Notes: generated by a model not told the origin, from the sequence alone. Counted from the stretch's first letter, positions 1-8,947 are shown. The stretch: DNA of 64,000 bases from Comamonadaceae bacterium (GCA_947450675.1 CANFWI010000002.1:1-64000); one strand, 5' to 3'. Translations and numbers: made by a program.

Positions 1-17
1 ATAACAAGGAGTGGCCC

Positions 18-1133
18 ATGCTGATTGGGGTACCTGCTGAAATCATGACCGGCGAGACACGTGTCGCCGTCACGCCGGAAACGGCCAAAAAACTCAAAGC
101 CCAAGGCCATACCGTTCGCGTTCAATCGGGGGCCGGCGTTGCCGCCAGCGTGCCCGATGCTGCCTACGAAGCCGTCGGCGCCGAGATCACCGATGCCGCC
201 GGCGCTTACGCCTGCGACATCGTGCTCAAGGTGCGCTGCCCCGAGGACAGCGAGATGGCCTTGGCGCGCTCAGGCGGTGTCATCACCGGCATGCTGAACC
301 CCTTTGATGCGACCGGACTGCAGCGCTTGGCCGCAGCCGGCCTGACGTCTTTTGCGCTTGAAGCCGCACCCCGCACCAGCCGCGCGCAAAGCATGGACGT
401 GTTGTCATCGCAAGCCAACATCGCCGGTTACAAGGCGGTCATCATGGCGGCCGACCGCTACCAACGCTTTTTCCCCATGCTGATGACGGCGGCGGGCACG
501 GTCAAAGCCGCCCGCGTGGTGATTTTGGGTGTCGGCGTGGCCGGTCTGCAAGCGATTGCCACCGCCAAGCGACTCGGCGCGGTCATTGAAGCCAGTGATG
601 TGCGGCCCAGTGTGAAAGAACAAGTCGAGTCACTCGGCGGCAAGTTCATCGACGTGCCTTACGAAACCGACGAAGAACGCGAAGCCGCGGTCGGCGTCGG
701 CGGCTACGCCAAACCGATGCCGCCAAGCTGGCTGGCGCGGCAAAAAACCGAAGTCGCCAAACGCGTCGCGCAAGCGGACATCGTCATCACCACCGCTTTG
801 ATTCCGGGCCGCGCTGCACCGGTGCTGGTCACTGAAGAGATGGTCAAGTCCATGAAGCCGGGCAGCGTGATCGTTGACTTGGCTGCACCGCAAGGCGGCA
901 ACTGCCCGCTGACCGAGCCAGGCCAGATTGTTGTCAAACATGGCGTGACCTTGATTGGCGAGACCAACGTGCCGGCCTTGGTGGCGGCAGATGCCAGCGC
1001 CCTCTACGCCCGCAACCTGCTGGACTTCCTCAAGTTGATCATCAACAAAGACGGGGCGCTGACGATTGACCTCGAAGACGACATCGTTGCCGCCTGCCTG
1101 ATGACGCGCAACGGCGAAGTCACCAAAAAATAA
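18..1133 (+). CDS. pntAA: NAD(P) transhydrogenase, soluble alpha subunit part 1 (PntAA)
   Basis: Soluble NAD(H)-binding subunit of the proton-translocating transhydrogenase, which uses the proton motive force to pass hydride from NADH to NADP+. The 371 residues have the alanine dehydrogenase/PNT fold, opening with GVPAEIMTGETRVAVTPE and carrying a Rossmann segment (GVGVAGLQAI) near residues 170-180. The chain ends after the soluble domain, without the membrane helices that follow it in E. coli PntA. This is therefore the split form, and the missing helices are encoded by the next gene. AAGGAG at 6-11 sits six bases before the ATG. It is followed closely by pntAB and pntB, clearly one operon. 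The promoter lies outside the window. Confidence 0.95.
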   Translation: MLIGVPAEIMTGETRVAVTPETAKKLKAQGHTVRVQSGAGVAASVPDAAYEAVGAEITDAAGAYACDIVLKVRCPEDSEMALARSGGVITGMLNPFDATGLQRLAAAGLTSFALEAAPRTSRAQSMDVLSSQANIAGYKAVIMAADRYQRFFPMLMTAAGTVKAARVVILGVGVAGLQAIATAKRLGAVIEASDVRPSVKEQVESLGGKFIDVPYETDEEREAAVGVGGYAKPMPPSWLARQKTEVAKRVAQADIVITTALIPGRAAPVLVTEEMVKSMKPGSVIVDLAAPQGGNCPLTEPGQIVVKHGVTLIGETNVPALVAADASALYARNLLDFLKLIINKDGALTIDLEDDIVAACLMTRNGEVTKK

Positions 1134-1151
1134 AAGTTGAGGAACAAGACC

Positions 1152-1484
1152 ATGGAATTCGCCTCCCCCGGAATCATTAACCTGATTATTTTTGTGCTGG
1201 CCATTTACGTCGGCTACCACGTCGTGTGGACGGTCACACCGGCCTTGCACACCCCTTTGATGGCGGTCACCAACGCCATCTCGGCGATCGTCATTGTGGG
1301 TGCCATGTTGGCCGCCGCCTTGACTGTCACACCGCTCGGCAAGACCATGGGCGTGCTGGCCGTGGCGTTGGCCGCCGTCAATGTCTTCGGCGGCTTTTTG
1401 GTGACCCGCCGGATGCTGGAAATGTTCAAGAAAAAAGAAAAGAAAGCAGCCGCACCCGCCGCTGACTCAGGAGCCGCCAAATGA
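1152..1484 (+). CDS. pntAB: NAD(P) transhydrogenase subunit alpha part 2 (PntAB), membrane
   Basis: Small membrane subunit (110 residues) that supplies the helices missing from PntAA and helps form the proton channel with PntB. About three hydrophobic segments are visible, from residue 5 to about 85, and the tail is rich in Lys and Ala ([12 protein letters not shown]). The ATG at 1152 is preferred over an in-frame TTG at 1137, because the protein then begins [11 protein letters not shown] as expected for the family and GAGG at 1139-1142 is well placed. The stop overlaps the start of pntB by four bases (ATGA), indicating translational coupling and equal output of the two membrane parts. Confidence 0.93.
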   Translation: MEFASPGIINLIIFVLAIYVGYHVVWTVTPALHTPLMAVTNAISAIVIVGAMLAAALTVTPLGKTMGVLAVALAAVNVFGGFLVTRRMLEMFKKKEKKAAAPAADSGAAK

Positions 1485-2914
1485 GCATGAACATTGTCAC
1501 CCTGCTGTATCTGCTGGCGTCGGTCTGCTTTATTCAGGCGCTCAAAGGCTTGTCGCACCCGACTACCTCGATCCGCGGCAACGCTTTCGGCATGGCTGGT
1601 ATGGCCATCGCCGTGCTGACCACGGCCGCCCTCATCGTTGAACTCTCCAGCGGCGCAGCGCAAGGCATGGTCTATGTGCTGGCCGCGCTGGTGGTGGGTG
1701 GTGCCGCAGGCACGCTCATGGCCAAGCGCGTCGAGATGACCAAGATGCCTGAACTGGTGGCCTTCATGCACAGCATGATCGGTCTGGCTGCGGTGTTTAT
1801 CGCGGTGGCCGCCATGGCCGAACCGGATGCATTTTCCATCGTCGCCAAGGGCTTGGGGACTGCCAACATTCCGGCCGGCAACCGCTTGGAGTTGTTCCTC
1901 GGTGCGGCGATTGGTGCCATCACCTTCAGCGGCTCGGTGATTGCTTTTGGCAAGCTCAGTGGCAAATACAAATTCCGTTTATTCCAAGGTGCGCCGGTGT
2001 CCTTCGCTGGTCAGCACAAATTGAATCTGGTGCTGGGATTGGCGACCTTGGGCCTTGGCCTGGTCTTCACCTTCACCGGCAGCTGGAATGCATTTTTTGC
2101 CATGCTCGCGCTGTCCTTTGTGCTGGGCGTCTTGATCATCATCCCGATCGGCGGCGCCGACATGCCGGTGGTGGTCTCGATGTTGAACAGCTACTCCGGC
2201 TGGGCTGCGGCCGGCATCGGTTTTTCGCTGAACAACGCCATGCTGATCGTGGCTGGCTCGCTGGTCGGTTCGTCCGGCGCCATCCTTTCGTACATCATGT
2301 GCAAGGCGATGAACCGCTCCTTCTTCAATGTGATTTTGGGCGGCTTTGGCGGTGACGCTGGCACCGCAGTCGCTGGCTCAGCCGAGCAGCGCAGCGTCAA
2401 GTCAGGCTCCGCCGATGACGCCGCCTTCATTCTGGGCAATGCTGAATCAGTCATCATCGTGCCCGGCTACGGTTTGGCCGTGGCCCGCGCGCAGCACTCG
2501 GTCAAAGAATTGGCGCAAAAACTCACCGACCGCGGCATCAGCGTCAAGTACGCGATTCACCCGGTGGCCGGCCGCATGCCGGGCCACATGAACGTGTTGT
2601 TGGCCGAGGCCGAGGTCCCCTACGACCAGGTCTACGAAATGGAAGACATCAACGCTGAGTTCGGCCAAGCGGACGTCGCCATCATTCTGGGCGCCAACGA
2701 CGTGGTCAACCCGGCCGCTCACGTCAAAGGCAGTGCGATTTACGGCATGCCGATTCTCGAGGCCTACAAGGCCAAGACCGTGATCGTCAACAAGCGCTCG
2801 ATGGCGGCCGGTTACGCTGGTTTGGACAACGAGCTCTTTTACATGGACAAGACCATGATGGTTTTTGGCGATGCCAAGAAGATCATCGAAGACATGGGCA
2901 AGGCGATCGAATAA
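1481..2914 (+). CDS. pntB: NAD(P) transhydrogenase subunit beta (PntB)
   Basis: Beta subunit of 477 residues. The N-terminal 270 or so residues are a run of hydrophobic helices forming most of the proton path. The C-terminal 180 residues are the soluble NADP(H)-binding domain, with the nucleotide loop [16 protein letters not shown] and the family segment [17 protein letters not shown] in the helix-rich half. Length is normal for the family. It begins inside the pntAB stop codon (ATGA overlap) and is the last gene of the operon, followed at once by a strong intrinsic terminator. Role: NADPH supply for biosynthesis and redox defence. Confidence 0.95.
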   Translation: MSMNIVTLLYLLASVCFIQALKGLSHPTTSIRGNAFGMAGMAIAVLTTAALIVELSSGAAQGMVYVLAALVVGGAAGTLMAKRVEMTKMPELVAFMHSMIGLAAVFIAVAAMAEPDAFSIVAKGLGTANIPAGNRLELFLGAAIGAITFSGSVIAFGKLSGKYKFRLFQGAPVSFAGQHKLNLVLGLATLGLGLVFTFTGSWNAFFAMLALSFVLGVLIIIPIGGADMPVVVSMLNSYSGWAAAGIGFSLNNAMLIVAGSLVGSSGAILSYIMCKAMNRSFFNVILGGFGGDAGTAVAGSAEQRSVKSGSADDAAFILGNAESVIIVPGYGLAVARAQHSVKELAQKLTDRGISVKYAIHPVAGRMPGHMNVLLAEAEVPYDQVYEMEDINAEFGQADVAIILGANDVVNPAAHVKGSAIYGMPILEAYKAKTVIVNKRSMAAGYAGLDNELFYMDKTMMVFGDAKKIIEDMGKAIE

Positions 2915-2915
2915 G

Positions 2916-2942
2916 AAAAAGGGCGGTACGACCGCCCTTTTT
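2916..2942 (+). terminator. Rho-independent terminator after pntB
   Basis: A perfect seven-base-pair stem (GGGCGGT at 2921-2927, ACCGCCC at 2931-2937) with a three-base loop, preceded by AAAAA and followed by TTTTT. The flanking A and T runs extend the pairing, so it could work in both directions. It starts one base after the pntB stop codon. Confidence 0.92.
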
Positions 2943-3022
2943 CACGACAGGCAGAAAGCCCCACAGAGGGCGTGCGCCGGCCACCGGAGCGCTGCCCTTT
3001 GAGCATGAACGGAGGAGAACAA

Positions 3023-4711
3023 ATGACAGCATCCAACACCGTGCGCCCCTGGCTTTCGGCGTACCCAGAAGGCGTTCCCGCCGATATCGACGAGACGCAG
3101 TACACCTCCTTGGTCGCGCTGATGGAAGAGAGTTTTGCCAAGTATGCAGGCCGCGTTGCCTACAGCTTCATGGGCAAGGATGTGACCTTCGGTCAGACCG
3201 ACACACTGTCTAAAGCTTTTGCCGCTTACCTGCAAAGTCTGGGTCTCAGCAAAGGCGACCGTATCGCCATCATGTTGCCCAACTGCCCACAGTACCCGGT
3301 GGCCGTGGCGGCGATCTTGCGTGCCGGTTATGTGGTGGTCAACGTCAACCCTTTGTACACACCACGTGAACTGGAATACCAGCTCAAAGACTCGGGCGCC
3401 AAAGCCATCGTTATCGTCGAAAACTTCGCCAGCACACTGGAAGAATGCATCAGCAACACGCCCGTCAAACACGTGGTGCTGTGCGCCATGGGCGACCAGC
3501 TCGGCCTTCTCAAGGGCACACTCGTCAACGGAGTGGTGCGCCATCTCAAAAAACTGGTGCCCGCCTTTAGTTTGCCTGCGGCAGTGCGCTTCAACGACGC
3601 GGTGGCACAAGGCCGGCGCGCCAAGCTGGCGCAACCCAAACTGTCACCCGATGACGTGGCCGTGCTGCAGTACACCGGCGGCACCACGGGCGTTTCCAAA
3701 GGCGCTGTGCTGTTGCACCGTAACGTCATCGCCAACCTGCTGCAATCCGAAGCCTGGAATGCCCCGGCGATGGCCAGCTTGCCAGCCAGCACGCAAGCCG
3801 TCTATGTGTGCGCCTTGCCGCTTTATCACATCTTCGCGTTCACAGTGAACATGATGCTGTGCATGCGCACCGGCGCTAAAAATATCCTGATTCCGAATCC
3901 GCGTGACTTGCCAGCGGTGCTCAAAGAACTGTCCAAGCACCAAGTTCATATTTTCCCGGCCGTCAACACGCTGTTCAAAGGTCTCGCCAATCACGTCGAC
4001 TTCAAGCAAGTGGACTGGTCGCACCTGAAGGTGTCGCTGGGCGGCGGCATGGCCGTGCAGGCCGCCGTGGCCCAGCTGTGGCTCGAGAAAACCGGTTGCC
4101 CGATTTGTGAAGGCTATGGCCTGTCGGAAACCTCACCTTCGGCCAGCTGCAACCCGACCACCAGCCGCCACTTCACCGGCACCATCGGTGTGCCAATTCC
4201 CAGCACCTGGTTCAAACTACTTGACGATGAAGGTCGCGAAGTGCTGCCCGGAGAGCCTGGCGAGATCGCCATCAAGGGCCCGCAAGTCATGGCCGGTTAC
4301 TGGCAGCGCCCGGATGAAACCGCCAAGGTCATGACGGCGGATGGTTACTTCAAATCGGGCGACATCGGCGTCGTCGACGAGCACGGTTATTTCAAGATCA
4401 TCGACCGCAAAAAAGACATGATCCTCGTCAGCGGTTTCAACGTCTACCCCAACGAGATCGAAGATGTGGTGAGCCAGCTGGCCGGCGTGCTCGAATGCGC
4501 TTGCGTCGGCATGCCCGACGACAAAACCAGTGAAGCTGTCAAGCTGGTGATTGTCAAACGCCACCCCGAACTGACCGAAGCGCAAGTGCGCGATTACTGC
4601 AAAGCCAATCTTGCCGGCTACAAGCTGCCGAAGGTGATTGAGTTCAGAAGCGACTTGCCGAAAACACCGGTCGGGAAAATTTTGCGCCGCGAATTGCGCG
4701 ACAAAAAATGA
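3023..4711 (+). CDS. fadD: long-chain fatty acid--CoA ligase (FadD-like)
   Basis: AMP-forming acyl-CoA synthetase of 562 residues that activates fatty acids with ATP and CoA for beta-oxidation or lipid synthesis. The ATP-binding signature YTGGTTGVSKGA is near residue 215. The later motifs GYGLSE, then YFKSGDIGVVDEHGYFKIIDRKKD, and the C-terminal catalytic Lys region PKTPVGKILRREL are all present. The start at 3023 follows GGAGGAG at 3011-3017; an upstream in-frame start would give an unsupported 17-residue extension. The stop overlaps the next gene by four bases. The fatty-acid class is inferred from overall resemblance to FadD; the exact chain length cannot be read from sequence. Confidence 0.88.
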   Translation: MTASNTVRPWLSAYPEGVPADIDETQYTSLVALMEESFAKYAGRVAYSFMGKDVTFGQTDTLSKAFAAYLQSLGLSKGDRIAIMLPNCPQYPVAVAAILRAGYVVVNVNPLYTPRELEYQLKDSGAKAIVIVENFASTLEECISNTPVKHVVLCAMGDQLGLLKGTLVNGVVRHLKKLVPAFSLPAAVRFNDAVAQGRRAKLAQPKLSPDDVAVLQYTGGTTGVSKGAVLLHRNVIANLLQSEAWNAPAMASLPASTQAVYVCALPLYHIFAFTVNMMLCMRTGAKNILIPNPRDLPAVLKELSKHQVHIFPAVNTLFKGLANHVDFKQVDWSHLKVSLGGGMAVQAAVAQLWLEKTGCPICEGYGLSETSPSASCNPTTSRHFTGTIGVPIPSTWFKLLDDEGREVLPGEPGEIAIKGPQVMAGYWQRPDETAKVMTADGYFKSGDIGVVDEHGYFKIIDRKKDMILVSGFNVYPNEIEDVVSQLAGVLECACVGMPDDKTSEAVKLVIVKRHPELTEAQVRDYCKANLAGYKLPKVIEFRSDLPKTPVGKILRRELRDKK

Positions 4712-5484
4712 CGCCTTCCGCCCGACCTTCGCTGACCGCCATCTTGAGTGCCTTGCCAGAGGAACAACATGGCTTGCTCGAACAACTCCAGGGGGCTCAC
4801 AAACAAACCGTGGCCGGACGTGATTTCTGGCTTGGCCAACTGCATGGCCAGCCAGTGGCGCTGGGCCTGTCGCGCATTGGCAAGGTCTCGGCGACGTTAA
4901 CGGCGGCCGTCTTGATCGGGCACTTCGGCGCCAGCCGGATTGTCTTCACCGGTGTGGCTGGCGGCTTGGCGCCAGGCATCAAGGTGGGTGACGTGGTGGT
5001 TGCGCATGATTTTATTCAGCATGACCTCGACGCGTCGCCGCTGTTTCCGCGTTACGAAGTGCCGCTGTACGGTCGCTCCCGCTTTCTTTGTGACCCAGCC
5101 CTCACGGCCTTGCTCACGATGGCAGCAGACCGTGCGCTGGCGACATCCTCCAGCGCCGCATCGCCGATATGGGACGGGGCGCAAGTCCACACCGGGCTGA
5201 TCGCCAGCGGTGACCGTTTTGTTTCCAGCGCCGACGAATCCAGCCGCTTGCAAGCGGCCCTGCACGGCGCCGGACACACGGCGCTTGCTGTCGAAATGGA
5301 AGGGGCAGCCGTGGCCCAAGTGTGCGCGGACTATGGCGTGGCGTTTGCAGCCATGCGCACCATTTCAGATCGCGCCGATGACACGGCACACATCGACTTC
5401 CCGACTTTTGTGGCGGACGTGGCGAGCCAGTATGCGCGGCGCATCATGGATGAATTGATGCCATCGCTGCCCGCTCCCACCTGA
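4708..5484 (+). CDS. mtnN: 5'-methylthioadenosine/S-adenosylhomocysteine nucleosidase
   Basis: Hydrolyses the glycosidic bond of 5'-methylthioadenosine and S-adenosylhomocysteine, recycling the by-products of polyamine synthesis and methylation. In 258 residues it shows the phosphorylase/nucleosidase fold: VFTGVAGGLAPGIKVGDVVVA near residue 75, then HTGLIASGDRF. The substrate-binding EMEGAAVAQV and the catalytic Asp in MRTISDRADD follow. It is slightly longer than the E. coli enzyme (about 230). It overlaps the acyl-CoA ligase stop (ATGA) and so is translated from the same message, although no metabolic link is obvious. Confidence 0.88.
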   Translation: MTPSARPSLTAILSALPEEQHGLLEQLQGAHKQTVAGRDFWLGQLHGQPVALGLSRIGKVSATLTAAVLIGHFGASRIVFTGVAGGLAPGIKVGDVVVAHDFIQHDLDASPLFPRYEVPLYGRSRFLCDPALTALLTMAADRALATSSSAASPIWDGAQVHTGLIASGDRFVSSADESSRLQAALHGAGHTALAVEMEGAAVAQVCADYGVAFAAMRTISDRADDTAHIDFPTFVADVASQYARRIMDELMPSLPAPT

Positions 5485-5505
5485 GACGGCAACGAGCGCT
5501 TCAGC

Positions 5506-6492
5506 TTATTTCAACCAGCCGCGCTGGCGGAAATACCACATCGGCACCAAGGCGCTGGCCACCATCAACGCCAGCGCATACGGGTAGCCCAGCGACCAAT
5601 CCAACTCTGGCATGAACTTGAAGTTCATGCCGTACGAGCTGGCGATCAAGGTTGGCGGCAGCAGCGCCACACTCGCCACCGAGAAAATTTTGATGATCTT
5701 GTTCTGGTTGATGTTGATGAAACCCACGGTCGCATCCATCAAAAAGTTGATCTTGTCGAACAGGAAAGCCGTGTGCGAGTCGAGCGAGTCAATGTCTCGC
5801 AAAATTTGCCGGGCCTCTTCAAACTGCTCGGCGTTGAGCATCTTGCTGCGCATCATGAAGCTCACGGCGCGCCGGGTGTCCATCATGTTGCGGCGAATAC
5901 GCCCGCTCAAGTCTTCATGGCGGGCGATCGAGCCCAGCACCTCACCGGCCATCACGTCGGTCAGGTCGCCAGACAGCACCTTGGTGCTGACTTTCTCCAG
6001 ATCGACATAAATTCCTTCAAGCGTGTCGGCGGAATACTCCGCATCGGCGTCGAACAATTTGAGTAAGACTTCTTTGGCGTCGTCAATCAGCCCAAGTGAC
6101 CGGCGGGCCCGCATGCGCAGCAAGCGGAACACCGGCACGTCTTCATCATGGATGGAAAACAACACGCCCTTGTTTTTCAGATCGTCGTTGACCAGATTCA
6201 AGATAAAAGCGACCCGAACCGTGCGCGGCTCATCGGCGTCGGCAATCAAAAAGTCTGAGCGAATGTGCAACTCGCCGTTGGCCTCTTCGTAAAAACGGGC
6301 AGACTCTTCGATGTCCTCGTCCATCACGTTGTCCGGGATGGATTGACCGTAATACTGCTTGATCCAGTATTTTTCTTCAGCCGTTGGGGACTCTAGATCA
6401 ACCCAGATCGGGCTGAACTTGGACAACTCCTCCAAGGATTCGATTTCTTCTTGGAAAAGACGCCCATTGACGAGCGTGAAAATATTGATCAT
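5506..6492 (-). CDS. corA: CorA family magnesium/cobalt transporter
   Basis: Divalent cation channel of the inner membrane (328 residues). The N-terminal two thirds form the soluble cytoplasmic funnel, rich in acidic residues. The C-terminus has two helices separated by the signature loop YGMNFKFMPELDW, whose GMN tripeptide is the hallmark of the family and forms the selectivity filter. The last residues are basic (RQRGWLK), as expected for the cytoplasmic end. It ends 21 bases from the convergent mtnN stop and has no recognisable terminator. Its transcript would carry a leader of about 175 bases containing a strong hairpin (see 6580-6622). Confidence 0.93.
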   Translation of the reverse strand: MINIFTLVNGRLFQEEIESLEELSKFSPIWVDLESPTAEEKYWIKQYYGQSIPDNVMDEDIEESARFYEEANGELHIRSDFLIADADEPRTVRVAFILNLVNDDLKNKGVLFSIHDEDVPVFRLLRMRARRSLGLIDDAKEVLLKLFDADAEYSADTLEGIYVDLEKVSTKVLSGDLTDVMAGEVLGSIARHEDLSGRIRRNMMDTRRAVSFMMRSKMLNAEQFEEARQILRDIDSLDSHTAFLFDKINFLMDATVGFININQNKIIKIFSVASVALLPPTLIASSYGMNFKFMPELDWSLGYPYALALMVASALVPMWYFRQRGWLK

Positions 6493-6579
6493 GACGGACT
6501 CCCATGGGAATTCAAGGGCGGACGCGCGCGGGCTTGATCAGACAAGGCCGCACGGGGCGGGGGTTGGTGGATGTGCATC

Positions 6580-6622
6580 GCTTTCAACCCCAGCGCAGTC
6601 GTTACCCTGCGGGATTGAAAGC
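6580..6622 (-). promoter_or_regulatory. large hairpin in the corA mRNA leader
   Basis: Read on the corA strand, GCTTTCAATCCC (6622-6611) pairs with GGGGTTGAAAGC (6591-6580) over 12 positions, with one G-U pair. Inside this stem GCAG pairs with CTGC around the eight-base loop GGTAACGA, leaving a three-base bulge GCT. The mismatch on the plus strand becomes a wobble only in the corA RNA, which favours function as RNA of that gene. It lies about 90 bases before the corA start. It does not match the M-box magnesium riboswitch as I know it. Function unknown. Confidence 0.55.
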
Positions 6623-6674
6623 TAGCAACTAGGACTGCTTTCCAAGGATTTCTCCGTCATTGAACATGGCGGGC

Positions 6675-6683
6675 ATTATGGCA
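6675..6683 (-). promoter_or_regulatory. possible extended -10 box for corA
   Basis: On the minus strand this reads TGCCATAAT, matching an extended -10 element (TGn followed by CATAAT). No good -35 box lies 16-18 bases upstream. If used, transcription would start near 6668 and the mRNA would include the hairpin at 6580-6622. Confidence 0.3.
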
Positions 6684-6878
6684 TTGGACGCCAGAATATG
6701 TGATGCTTGGCCAGAACGCCGCTGGAATAGAGAACAGGCAAGGCCCGCGGATGAGCTTAAAGAATTACAAACATCTCGCGCGCAACAAGCACAAACTACC
6801 TAGGAACTAATTCAAAAAGCACTGCGCCATTGCACGGGCAACGCTGACCCATAACGCCCCGAGAAAAGCTGCATTTTG

Positions 6879-6896
6879 TTGCAGTGCAAGATTGCA
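6879..6896 (+). promoter_or_regulatory. overlapping TTGCA/TGCAA palindromes upstream of hpf
   Basis: TTGCA-G-TGCAA (6879-6889) is a perfect palindrome sharing its right half with a second one, TGCAA-GA-TTGCA (6885-6896). Three half sites in a row, overlapping the proposed -35 box, look like an operator for a dimeric or oligomeric regulator. TGC-rich palindromes are known for PhaR, the polyhydroxyalkanoate regulator of Burkholderiales, but that assignment is only a suggestion. Confidence 0.4.
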
Positions 6897-6920
6897 TTTG
6901 CGGCCCTTCGGGCGCATAGT
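6893..6920 (+). promoter_or_regulatory. possible sigma70-type promoter for hpf
   Basis: TTGCAT (6893-6898) and CATAGT (6915-6920) are separated by 16 bases, an acceptable -35/-10 pair. The resulting transcript would carry a leader of about 85 bases including the hairpin at 6945-6974. No -24/-12 (RpoN) promoter with the GG/GC core was found here. Confidence 0.3.
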
Positions 6921-6944
6921 GAAGACGCAAGCGAAGTTCCGTAA

Positions 6945-6980
6945 GCCATCGGACGACCTCGTCGGCCTGATGGCTCTTTT
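6945..6980 (+). promoter_or_regulatory. attenuator-like hairpin in the hpf leader
   Basis: GCCATC (6945-6950) pairs with GATGGC (6969-6974), with a further GACGA/TCGTC pairing inside, and TCTTTT follows. It resembles a weak intrinsic terminator 33 bases before the hpf start. It may end transcripts coming from upstream or act as an attenuator for hpf. Confidence 0.4.
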
Positions 6981-7012
6981 AAAACCCCTTCCCCATGGAA
7001 AAGGAGTCTTTT

Positions 7013-7342
7013 ATGAACTTGACGATCAGCGGCCATCACCTTGAAGTGACGCCGGCATTGCGCGGCTACGTGACCTCGAAACTCGATCGAATTTCCCGAC
7101 ATTTCGACCAAGTGGTCGACATCAAAGTTCTGCTGACAGTTGACAACATGAAAGAGAAAGAATTGAGACAGCGCGCCGAGTGCAATGTGCACGTCAAAGG
7201 CCGCGACCTGTTTGCCGAAAGCTCCCACTCAGACCTCTACGCCGCGGTCGATGAGCTGGCCGACAAGCTAGACCGACAAGTCGGTCGCTACAAGGACAAA
7301 ACCCAAGACCACCACCACGTTGCAGCCAAGTATCAGGCGTAA
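7013..7342 (+). CDS. hpf: ribosome hibernation promoting factor (HPF/YfiA family)
   Basis: Binds the decoding region of the 30S subunit and stabilises inactive 100S ribosome dimers in stationary phase or stress. The 109 residues show the sigma-54 modulation/S30EA fold: [24 protein letters not shown] at the start (beta strand plus helix), then [36 protein letters not shown]. The long C-terminal dimerisation domain is absent, so this is the short form. AAGGAG at 7000-7005 supports this ATG over one six codons upstream. The usual neighbour rpoN is elsewhere in the window (44985-46523). Confidence 0.93.
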   Translation: MNLTISGHHLEVTPALRGYVTSKLDRISRHFDQVVDIKVLLTVDNMKEKELRQRAECNVHVKGRDLFAESSHSDLYAAVDELADKLDRQVGRYKDKTQDHHHVAAKYQA

Positions 7343-7398
7343 ACATCCGCGTTTGTCACACCTGATCTGCCCCCTTCTGGCAGTCAGGTCCAAACCAA

Positions 7399-7426
7399 GC
7401 CGCCCGATCATTCTGGCGGCTTTTTT
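7399..7426 (+). terminator. terminator between hpf and ptsN
   Basis: GCCGCC (7399-7404) pairs with GGCGGC (7415-7420) around a ten-base loop, followed by TTTTTT (7421-7426). It would reduce read-through from hpf into ptsN, so ptsN may have its own promoter near 7435-7465 (TTGGTC and CATAAT, with a long 19-base spacer). Confidence 0.75.
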
Positions 7427-7485
7427 ATGGGTGCTTGGTCGCCTGGGCTGTAGCAAGTGCATAATTCGGCGACTTGATGACTGTT

Positions 7486-7956
7486 ATGAACCGGCTCTCG
7501 CAAATACTCCCACCTGCCCAAATTCTGGTCGGCCTCGAAGCCACCAGCAAAAAACGCGCGTTCGAAGAAGCTGGCCTGCTTTTTGAGAACCTGCACGGGC
7601 TGAACCGCGCCCTCGTCACGGACAGCCTGTTCGCCCGCGAGCGTCTCGGCTCGACCGGCTTGGGTCATGGCGTGGCCATTCCGCATGGCCGCATCAAAGG
7701 TTTGAAATCACCCTTGGCCGCGGTTTTCCAGCTGGCCGCTCCGATTGGCTTTGACGCCCCGGATGAGCAAGCGGTTCGGCTGCTGATATTCTTGCTGGTG
7801 CCTGAAGCGGCGACACAGAAACACCTTGAGATCTTGTCTGAAATTGCCGAGATGCTGAGCGACAGCGGTCTGCGAGAGCAACTCAAGCTCAGCAGCCAGA
7901 CCGCCAACTTGCACCAGCTGATCGCCACCTGGCATTCGGCCCACACGAACCCCTGA
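7486..7956 (+). CDS. ptsN: PTS IIA-like nitrogen regulatory protein (PtsN, EIIA-Ntr)
   Basis: Terminal phosphate acceptor of the nitrogen PTS. In proteobacteria it links nitrogen/carbon status to potassium transport and other targets by protein contact. It has 156 residues; the phosphorylated His is His67 in GHGVAIPHGRIKG, with the typical domain following (FQLAAPIGFDAPDEQAVRLLIFLLVPE). The ATG at 7486 gives the expected N-terminus MNRLSQILPPAQ; an ATG at 7477 is also possible. hprK follows after 18 bases, the usual pairing in this order. PtsN is known in enterobacteria to act on K+ transport, which is interesting given the two kup genes in this window. Confidence 0.92.
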   Translation: MNRLSQILPPAQILVGLEATSKKRAFEEAGLLFENLHGLNRALVTDSLFARERLGSTGLGHGVAIPHGRIKGLKSPLAAVFQLAAPIGFDAPDEQAVRLLIFLLVPEAATQKHLEILSEIAEMLSDSGLREQLKLSSQTANLHQLIATWHSAHTNP

Positions 7957-7974
7957 CCCTATCCGCACGCCTGC

Positions 7975-8925
7975 ATGAAGCCCACCGTTGTCAGCGCTGA
8001 AGCCTTGTTCGAAGACCACCGCGCCGCCTTGAAATGGCAATGGGTGGCGGGCCTCGGTGCATCAGAGAGACGCTTCGATGAAGTCGCGGTACGGGCCGCC
8101 CGCTCTGGTGCCGACTTGGTCGGTTACCTGAATTACATCCATCCTTATCGGGTGCAAATCCTCGGTGAGCGCGAAGTGGCTTACCTGACCAATGCCAGCA
8201 AGGAAGACTGCGCGCGCCGCATCTCGCGCATCATCACGCTAGAGCCTCCTGTGCTGGTGGTGGCCGACGGGCAGACAGCACCCGACACCTTGATTTCGAT
8301 GTGCGAACGAGGCCAGTTGCCGATGTTCGCGACACCGGAATCTGCGGCCTTCGTGATTGACGTGCTGCGCGCCTACTTGTCCAAACATTTTGCGGACCGC
8401 ACCTCGATGCACGGCGTGTTCATGGACATTTTGGGCATGGGTGTGATGATCACCGGCGAATCCGGTCTGGGTAAAAGCGAACTCGGTTTGGAGCTGATTT
8501 CTCGCGGTCATGGCCTGGTGGCAGACGACGCTGTCGACCTGTTCCGCATCAACCAGACCACGATCGAGGGCCGCTGCCCCGAGCTGCTGCAAAACCTGCT
8601 CGAAGTGCGCGGCATCGGTCTGCTCGACATCAAAGCGATTTTTGGCGAGACGGCTGTGCGCCGAAAACTCCGCCTCAAGTTGATCGTGCACCTGGTTCGG
8701 CGTGAAACGCTGGAGCGTGAATACGAGCGCATTCCGTATGAACCGTTGACGCAAGACTTGCTGGGCATTCCAGTGCGCAAAGTGATCATTCAGGTCGAGG
8801 CGGGCCGCAACATCGCGGTGCTGGTGGAAGCCGCGGTGCGCAACGCCATCTTGCAACTGCGCGGCGTCAATACCTATGAAGATTTTGTGGAGCGACACCG
8901 CAAGGCCATGGAACGCGGCGACTGA
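7975..8925 (+). CDS. hprK: HPr kinase/phosphorylase
   Basis: Phosphorylates and dephosphorylates a serine of HPr (PtsH) and so controls flux through the nitrogen PTS. In 316 residues it has an N-terminal regulatory domain (to about residue 130), a Walker A loop GESGLGKS near residues 161-168, and the downstream HPrK segments [12 protein letters not shown] and [16 protein letters not shown]. Length and layout are normal for proteobacterial HprK. It is expressed with ptsN. Its stop is 22 bases from the convergent fur stop, with no clear terminator between. Confidence 0.94.
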   Translation: MKPTVVSAEALFEDHRAALKWQWVAGLGASERRFDEVAVRAARSGADLVGYLNYIHPYRVQILGEREVAYLTNASKEDCARRISRIITLEPPVLVVADGQTAPDTLISMCERGQLPMFATPESAAFVIDVLRAYLSKHFADRTSMHGVFMDILGMGVMITGESGLGKSELGLELISRGHGLVADDAVDLFRINQTTIEGRCPELLQNLLEVRGIGLLDIKAIFGETAVRRKLRLKLIVHLVRRETLEREYERIPYEPLTQDLLGIPVRKVIIQVEAGRNIAVLVEAAVRNAILQLRGVNTYEDFVERHRKAMERGD

Positions 8926-8947
8926 GAAGGTCTAAAACCCCAATGCG

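Larger units (their letters stand above)
6493..7012. other. 520-bp divergent intergenic region between corA and hpf
   Basis: No convincing gene was found. Reading leftwards it holds a possible extended -10 box and a large hairpin in the corA leader. Reading rightwards it holds three spaced TTGCA/TGCAA half sites, a possible hpf promoter, and a hairpin followed by a short T tract just before the hpf ribosome binding site. These are listed separately. The stretch 6720-6860 shows nothing I can name. Confidence 0.6.

Noticed and set aside
6700-6725. A possible RpoN promoter (TTGGCC...GC) before hpf
   Set aside because: Only part of the -24/-12 consensus is met and the spacing of the GG and GC cores is doubtful.
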